From: Chara braunii
Lineage: Eukaryota > Streptophyta > Charophyceae > Charales > Characeae
NCBI GenBank assembly: GCA_003427395.1
Contig: BFEA01000056.1
Location: forward strand, 3,768,771 to 3,789,294
DNA: 20,524 bases
Direction of reading: 5' to 3'
Shown: in pieces, positions 17,167-20,524 of the stretch
Layout of the letters: each line of letters starts with the position of its first letter
Numbering within the stretch: the stretch's first letter is position 1
Notes under the pieces: generated by a model
What the model saw: only the letters and a program-made list of their open reading frames with translations
Told to the model about the DNA's origin: nothing
The model's database searches: none
Translations under genes and position numbers: made by a program

Positions 17167-17879
17167 ATAATAAATAATTGTTTGTTTTCCTTTCTTTTAT
17201 TATTTTTAATTCTTTTACTCATTTTAATTCGGTCATCAAAAATAATGAAAATAAAGGCAATTTCATCAAGGATAAATTTCAATGAAATTTAATTAAATAA
17301 CAAATATTTCATTATTCTCTTCCCATTTATTATTTTTAATTATTTTTCTCAATTTTAAAATTGGCTTTAGAATTTAACAAAAGTAGAGGATTAATTTCCT
17401 CGTCAATTGTTCAGTGTAAAAGAAATGCGTCGGGGCCTAATACCATACCTCCGCTCCGCAGTCGACCGCCTTGGGAACAGTCTGGGAACGAACAGAAACG
17501 GTAGGTGTCAGGCGCGGCAGACAGCAGCCATTCATTTTGTTATTTTCTAGGGTCAGTTTCCATAGCTGATGTAAGGAATTTTTGGGACTCTATGAAGACC
17601 CCTAATTTTTCCCGACCGTCTCGACAAGGGTACCCGCAGAATCTTGGCTAGGTCCCGGGTCGAAGACCGAAATTCGACTATTTCGGGTGACCGACTACTT
17701 GTGGCCGCCCGACAACGGTCTCGTCTGAGAACAAATTCTCCAGTTTCCATCGTTCTCATTGTCCCGCCTTCATTGCCAGAGACATCCTTGTAATTTAAAT
17801 TAAATAAAAAAGGCAGACTGTGTATCGTCGACGACATGCGCAACATCGTCACTTGTCCACGGATTAGCAGCCTGTTTCT
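17167..17879. other. AT-rich spacer and upstream region of the Josephin-like gene
   Basis: 17167-17400 is AT-rich and contains two similar blocks about 126 bases apart (TTTATTATTTTTAATT at about 17195 and 17326). 17400-17879 has higher GC content and carries no domain; a long antisense frame across 17553-18302 is treated as a shadow. The 5' untranslated region and promoter of the next gene should lie here, but no clear TATA box is identified. Confidence 0.4.
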
Positions 17880-19058
17880 ATGTCTACCCCAATTCTCTCT
17901 GTGCCTGCTCCACAGTTTGTTGCGGTTCCTTTGTTCCAAACGGCTACATCCGCTCTCCCAACTCCAGGGATAGTCCCTACCCAGGATGCGGCCCTGAACG
18001 CTGAGGGATTGGAACATGATCTGCCCGGATTGCAGTTGACCCCACAAGGCGTAGACCACATGGGGGATCTGCAAATGGCTAACCAGCATTGTTCGGATGA
18101 ACCGCAAATTTATGCCCCGCCACGCGAAGACCACATGGGTGATCTGCAAATGACTGACCAGCAAACAACCCAAGACAGTTTGGGCTTGCAACATCGTCTG
18201 GATGATCTGCAAATTGTTGGCCAGCAGCCAATACACCAACCTAACAACCTCACCAATCTCTGTAGTCTGACGGCAACTAATATCTGTCATCACATTCTCC
18301 ACCGCCCGTTTTATACACTGTCAGACTTCCTTGTAATCGCCCTTCAGCTTGATGCTGATCTTCCCCAACTACAGCCAGAGGATTGTAATAATACTAGGGA
18401 AGGAGGCTTTACCATTGTTGTCCTGCAAGTATGAATGAGGGGCCGTCAACTTGAACTACGCAATGCTCGAGCAGGTGAGTGGTTTAATCCTCCATCCCAC
18501 ATCTCTGCCTGCATTGTACACGGACCTGGCCATTACATGGCCATTGTACATGCTTCTGACCACTGGGATCTGTGGGACAACGGCACCATGGTCCATGCCA
18601 TGACTGATGTCACCGATTTCTTACATAATGATGCTGTTTTCTTGCCACAACAAACCGTCCGCAATGATCTCTTTTATGTCGAAGATCATTCCTCTGGCCC
18701 CGTGCTGCAACAAGACAATGTGCCAACACTCTGCGACCTTCTCCTTTGCACGGCTACAAACACTGTTTCACTCGGCAGTAGCCGCCATCGTCTCTGTCAC
18801 AATCACTACAATGACATGGTTTCTGCATCCATGTGTGCCGAGGACTGTCCATCCGTTCCTGACTGCAGGCACCCTCCGCATCCGGACACTATATGTCCAT
18901 TTTGCGGCCATGGGCGCTATACTGAATGCATGGCCTGCAATCGACATGCCATTTGTCAGGGGTGTATGGTGGGCATGCTCAATGCCAGCCGTTGTGGCAA
19001 TTGTTGTACTGAGAATGCTCAGCTAGGTCTTCCATGTGTTCATCCACCTCATCCTTAG
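17880..19058 (+). pseudogene. Josephin-like deubiquitinase fused to a RING-type zinc finger, one in-frame TGA
   Basis: The frame runs from the ATG at 17880 (an in-frame TAG at 17865 precedes it) to a TAG at 19056-19058, with a TGA at 18432-18434 after codon 184. Residues 1-120 are low-complexity, with repeated GDLQM peptides. The Josephin-like core follows: NLCSLTATNICHHIL (candidate nucleophile Cys128, as in the L-C-A of ataxin-3), LDADLPQLQ, GGFTIVVLQ, then past the TGA RGRQLELRNA, GPGHYMAIVH (candidate catalytic His about 218) and HWDLWDNG (candidate Asp/Asn about 230-234). The C-terminus has a C3HC4 pattern: CPFC, C-x2-H-x2-C-x2-C, CGNC. Josephin proteases cleave ubiquitin; RING fingers recruit E2 enzymes (family knowledge). 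The TGA lies inside the fold without loss of register, so this is either a recent pseudogene, a recoded stop or a sequencing error. Alternative: another papain-fold protease family. Confidence 0.6.
18054..18228 (+). repeat. 35-bp coding repeats in the Josephin-like gene
   Basis: 18054-18088 and 18129-18163 are near-identical (both encode DHMGDLQM followed by a Q-containing end), 75 bases apart and in the same frame. A third, weaker copy (LDDLQIVGQQ) lies at about 18194-18228, and LPGLQLTPQG before them may be a fourth. Ataxin-3-type proteins carry short ubiquitin-interacting helices outside the Josephin domain; whether these repeats play that role is only a guess. Confidence 0.75.
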
Positions 19059-19330
19059 AATGTATGTCCTTTCTGTCGTCAAGGACAGACTCATTCTTGA
19101 GCCTTTTCTTATCCTCATTTGCCTTCATCTTCACTCCACACTCCGTTCTTTCCCTTTATCATTCTTTGTTTGTCTTCTCTCCATCTCTCTTCCCTGTTTC
19201 TCACAGCGTACAAGTGGGCTGTTATGGCACACGTGGATGGGGCCAGCTCGCGCTCAACTTCATCAACGTGGCTAGCCTTGTTCGTGAGAGGCACAGTGTA
19301 GGGGGAGTTAAAAGAAGAATGAGAAATTGA
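19059..19330 (+). other. 3' flank of the Josephin-like gene with intron-like signals
   Basis: GTATGT at 19062-19067 is a good donor, and a long pyrimidine tract (19142-19203) ending in CACAG (19202-19206) is a good acceptor, giving a possible 145-base intron just past the stop. In the frame after the stop codon the DNA still encodes V-CPFC, echoing the zinc-finger start, so the coding region may once have extended here. Confidence 0.35.
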
Positions 19331-19406
19331 ATGGTTTCAATGTGCCCTTGGTTTTTGTTTTTTATCCTTTCTTTCGCCAAGTGCGCTCTTTTAGTTCATA
19401 GATATG

Positions 19407-19434
19407 TGAGAATATAATAATATATATATTCTCA
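19407..19434. repeat. AT-rich hairpin, 10-bp stem
   Basis: TGAGAATATA (19407-19416) pairs exactly with TATATTCTCA (19425-19434). Confidence 0.75.
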
Positions 19435-19448
19435 AACAGAAGTGCCCC

Positions 19449-19507
19449 GTAAACGGCAGACAGAGAGGGAGATGAGGACAGGAAACAAGGGGCTGTGACA
19501 GACTGTT
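19449..19507. repeat. 59-bp direct repeat, copy 1
   Basis: The block from GTAAACGGCAGACAGAGAG to GGGGCTGTGACAGACTGTT recurs at 19590-19648 with few differences; the last part, AACAAGGGGCTGTGACAGAC, is identical in both. Confidence 0.8.
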
Positions 19508-19589
19508 TCATCGGAGTTTTACTGACTCATCAGGAGGCTGAACCCTCTACAGTCTGCAGAGTCCCCTACCGAGGATATGGAAAGTGATG

Positions 19590-19648
19590 GTAAACCGCAG
19601 GCAGAGAGAGAGAAGAGGACAACAAACAAGGGGCTGTGACAGACTGTT
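19590..19648. repeat. 59-bp direct repeat, copy 2
   Basis: Second copy of the block at 19449, offset 141 bases, with about one mismatch in eight by eye. No flanking target duplication is obvious. Confidence 0.8.
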
Positions 19649-20307
19649 ATATAAAATACATATAAATATACACAAAGAGGGATGATAGGTACATTCACAG
19701 GGGGAATCGGAGAGGGACTTCTTGATGCAGTGACAGCTGGCATTAGCTATATCCAGATAACAGTCGTGATGAATAGCATGTTGTTTGCAGGTCAGGAGGG
19801 AGGAAGAAGATCTATCACGGATAAGCACGCAAACGATATGCAAAACTCGGAGGAAAAGATGACATGCCATGTGTGGGTACAAAGGGCAAAGGAGGAGCAG
19901 TCCTCTGACTATATCACTGACATAATCGGATTCAGTTCATATGCGGTCTGATAATAAGGGCGATTAGTAAATATCCAGCAAATAAAAGAAAAAGTAGTGC
20001 TGATATTGACAGAACCACGACTCTCTCTGACAGCCACTCGATAATATAATTCAGTTGCTGGACAGCTCATTTCACAAGAGTCGACGGCGGAATTAAATGC
20101 CAAGAAAGGGACTCTCTTTCCTGGCCATTGATTCTCTGAATTTATGCTAACAAATGAAGAATGCAGACAAGTGGACTCTGATCAAACACATAGACTGAAT
20201 GGTAAAGAATAAAAAATAGGAAAAGAAAAGACTGAATGTCATTTGCCTGCACTGCTTTGCACAGTACCCAGCATTTCATCAAAAGCAGAGTGGACATTCT
20301 GAGAACT

Positions 20308-20348
20308 TCTTTCTTTCTTTCTTTCTTTCTTTCTTTATTTGTTTGTTT

Positions 20349-20384
<36 letters not shown>

Positions 20385-20388
20385 TTAA
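20308..20388. repeat. TTCT then TTTA tetranucleotide microsatellite
   Basis: (TTCT)n at 20308-20336 passes through TTTG units into (TTTA)n up to about 20387. Confidence 0.95.
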
Positions 20389-20524
20389 CCACCACCAGGG
20401 CATACTGCTGAAGGCTTTCTGGCACTTTTTTAACTCACGAGCAAGGTGTGCAGAAATGGGCCTTCTTTCTTTTTTTTTGAAGTTTGAAGCAAAATTAAAG
20501 GGGGCCTTTTTCTTCTTCTTTTTG

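Larger units (their letters stand above)
19331..20524. other. Right flank, no gene recognised
   Basis: Frames are short (up to about 110 codons, on both strands) and show no domain. The region holds a 59-bp direct repeat, an AT hairpin and a terminal tetranucleotide microsatellite, listed separately. Confidence 0.4.

Noticed and set aside
17553-18302. Minus-strand ORF of 249 codons
   Set aside because: Antisense to the Josephin-like frame, whose catalytic-domain pattern and in-frame repeats are much stronger evidence of coding.
18472-18480. Strong splice donor CAG/GTGAGT inside the Josephin-like frame
   Set aside because: Splicing here would remove the His region directly after it, which is clearly coding; I see no matching acceptor that keeps the domain.
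17880-19058. Alternative genetic code with TGA or TAG as sense
   Set aside because: All three stop codons interrupt frames in the window together with plain frameshifts, and the frames also end in stops of each kind. Decay is simpler.

Overview
The window looks like repeat-rich nuclear DNA of a eukaryote, most likely from the green plant lineage. Three things point there: a Ty3/gypsy chromovirus with a C-terminal chromodomain on the minus strand; a minus-strand primer-binding site that is an 18-base match to the 3' end of a plant-type tRNA-Asp including CCA; and plant-type telobox units (TAGGGTTT). A streptophyte alga such as Chara is possible from the style of the pol proteins, but that is recollection and inference, not proof. 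There is no bacterial-type gene organisation, no CRISPR array and no rRNA or tRNA gene. One base (6202) is ambiguous.

Layout. 1-412: nothing recognised. 413-4149: remnant of a minus-strand chromovirus, made of a likely 3' LTR (413-910), chromodomain, integrase, RNase H, reverse transcriptase and a piece of protease. It is broken by several frameshifts and a stop, and cut off inside the protease at about 4150. 4150-6310: non-coding DNA unusually dense in perfect inverted repeats, including four hairpins that share one stem core (AGTCCGAG/CTCGGACT or nearly so). 6310-7660: microsatellites and short low-complexity ORFs, with no gene I can defend.

7662-12758: a minus-strand array of decayed, mutually related reading frames of a protein family I do not recognise. 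Two copies (11708-12758 and 10592-11681) are clear tandem duplicates with acidic C-terminal tails. Three or four more frames to their left (10032-10529, 8990-10027, 8525-8821, 7662-8408) are more distant relatives or share modules. Most are interrupted by isolated in-frame stops while the frame on both sides still looks coding.

12759-15290: AT-rich DNA with four copies of a GC-rich hairpin unit, telobox repeats, a G-run block and a CG-rich inverted-repeat block. 15291-15308: the tRNA-Asp primer-binding site. With this strand sense, the unknown array lies where the internal region of a large minus-strand LTR element would lie, and the DNA right of 15313 would be its 5' LTR. No matching second LTR was found by eye. 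16552-17166: another minus-strand unknown frame, possibly with a small intron.

17880-19058: the most interesting gene, on the plus strand. It has a Josephin-like cysteine-protease (deubiquitinase) core followed by a C3HC4 RING-type zinc finger, preceded by short repeated peptides, and it is interrupted once by an in-frame TGA at 18432. A protein combining ubiquitin removal and ubiquitin ligation signatures inside a transposon-rich region is unusual. 19059-20524: probable 3' flank with a splice-acceptor-like tract, a 59-bp direct repeat and a tetranucleotide microsatellite.
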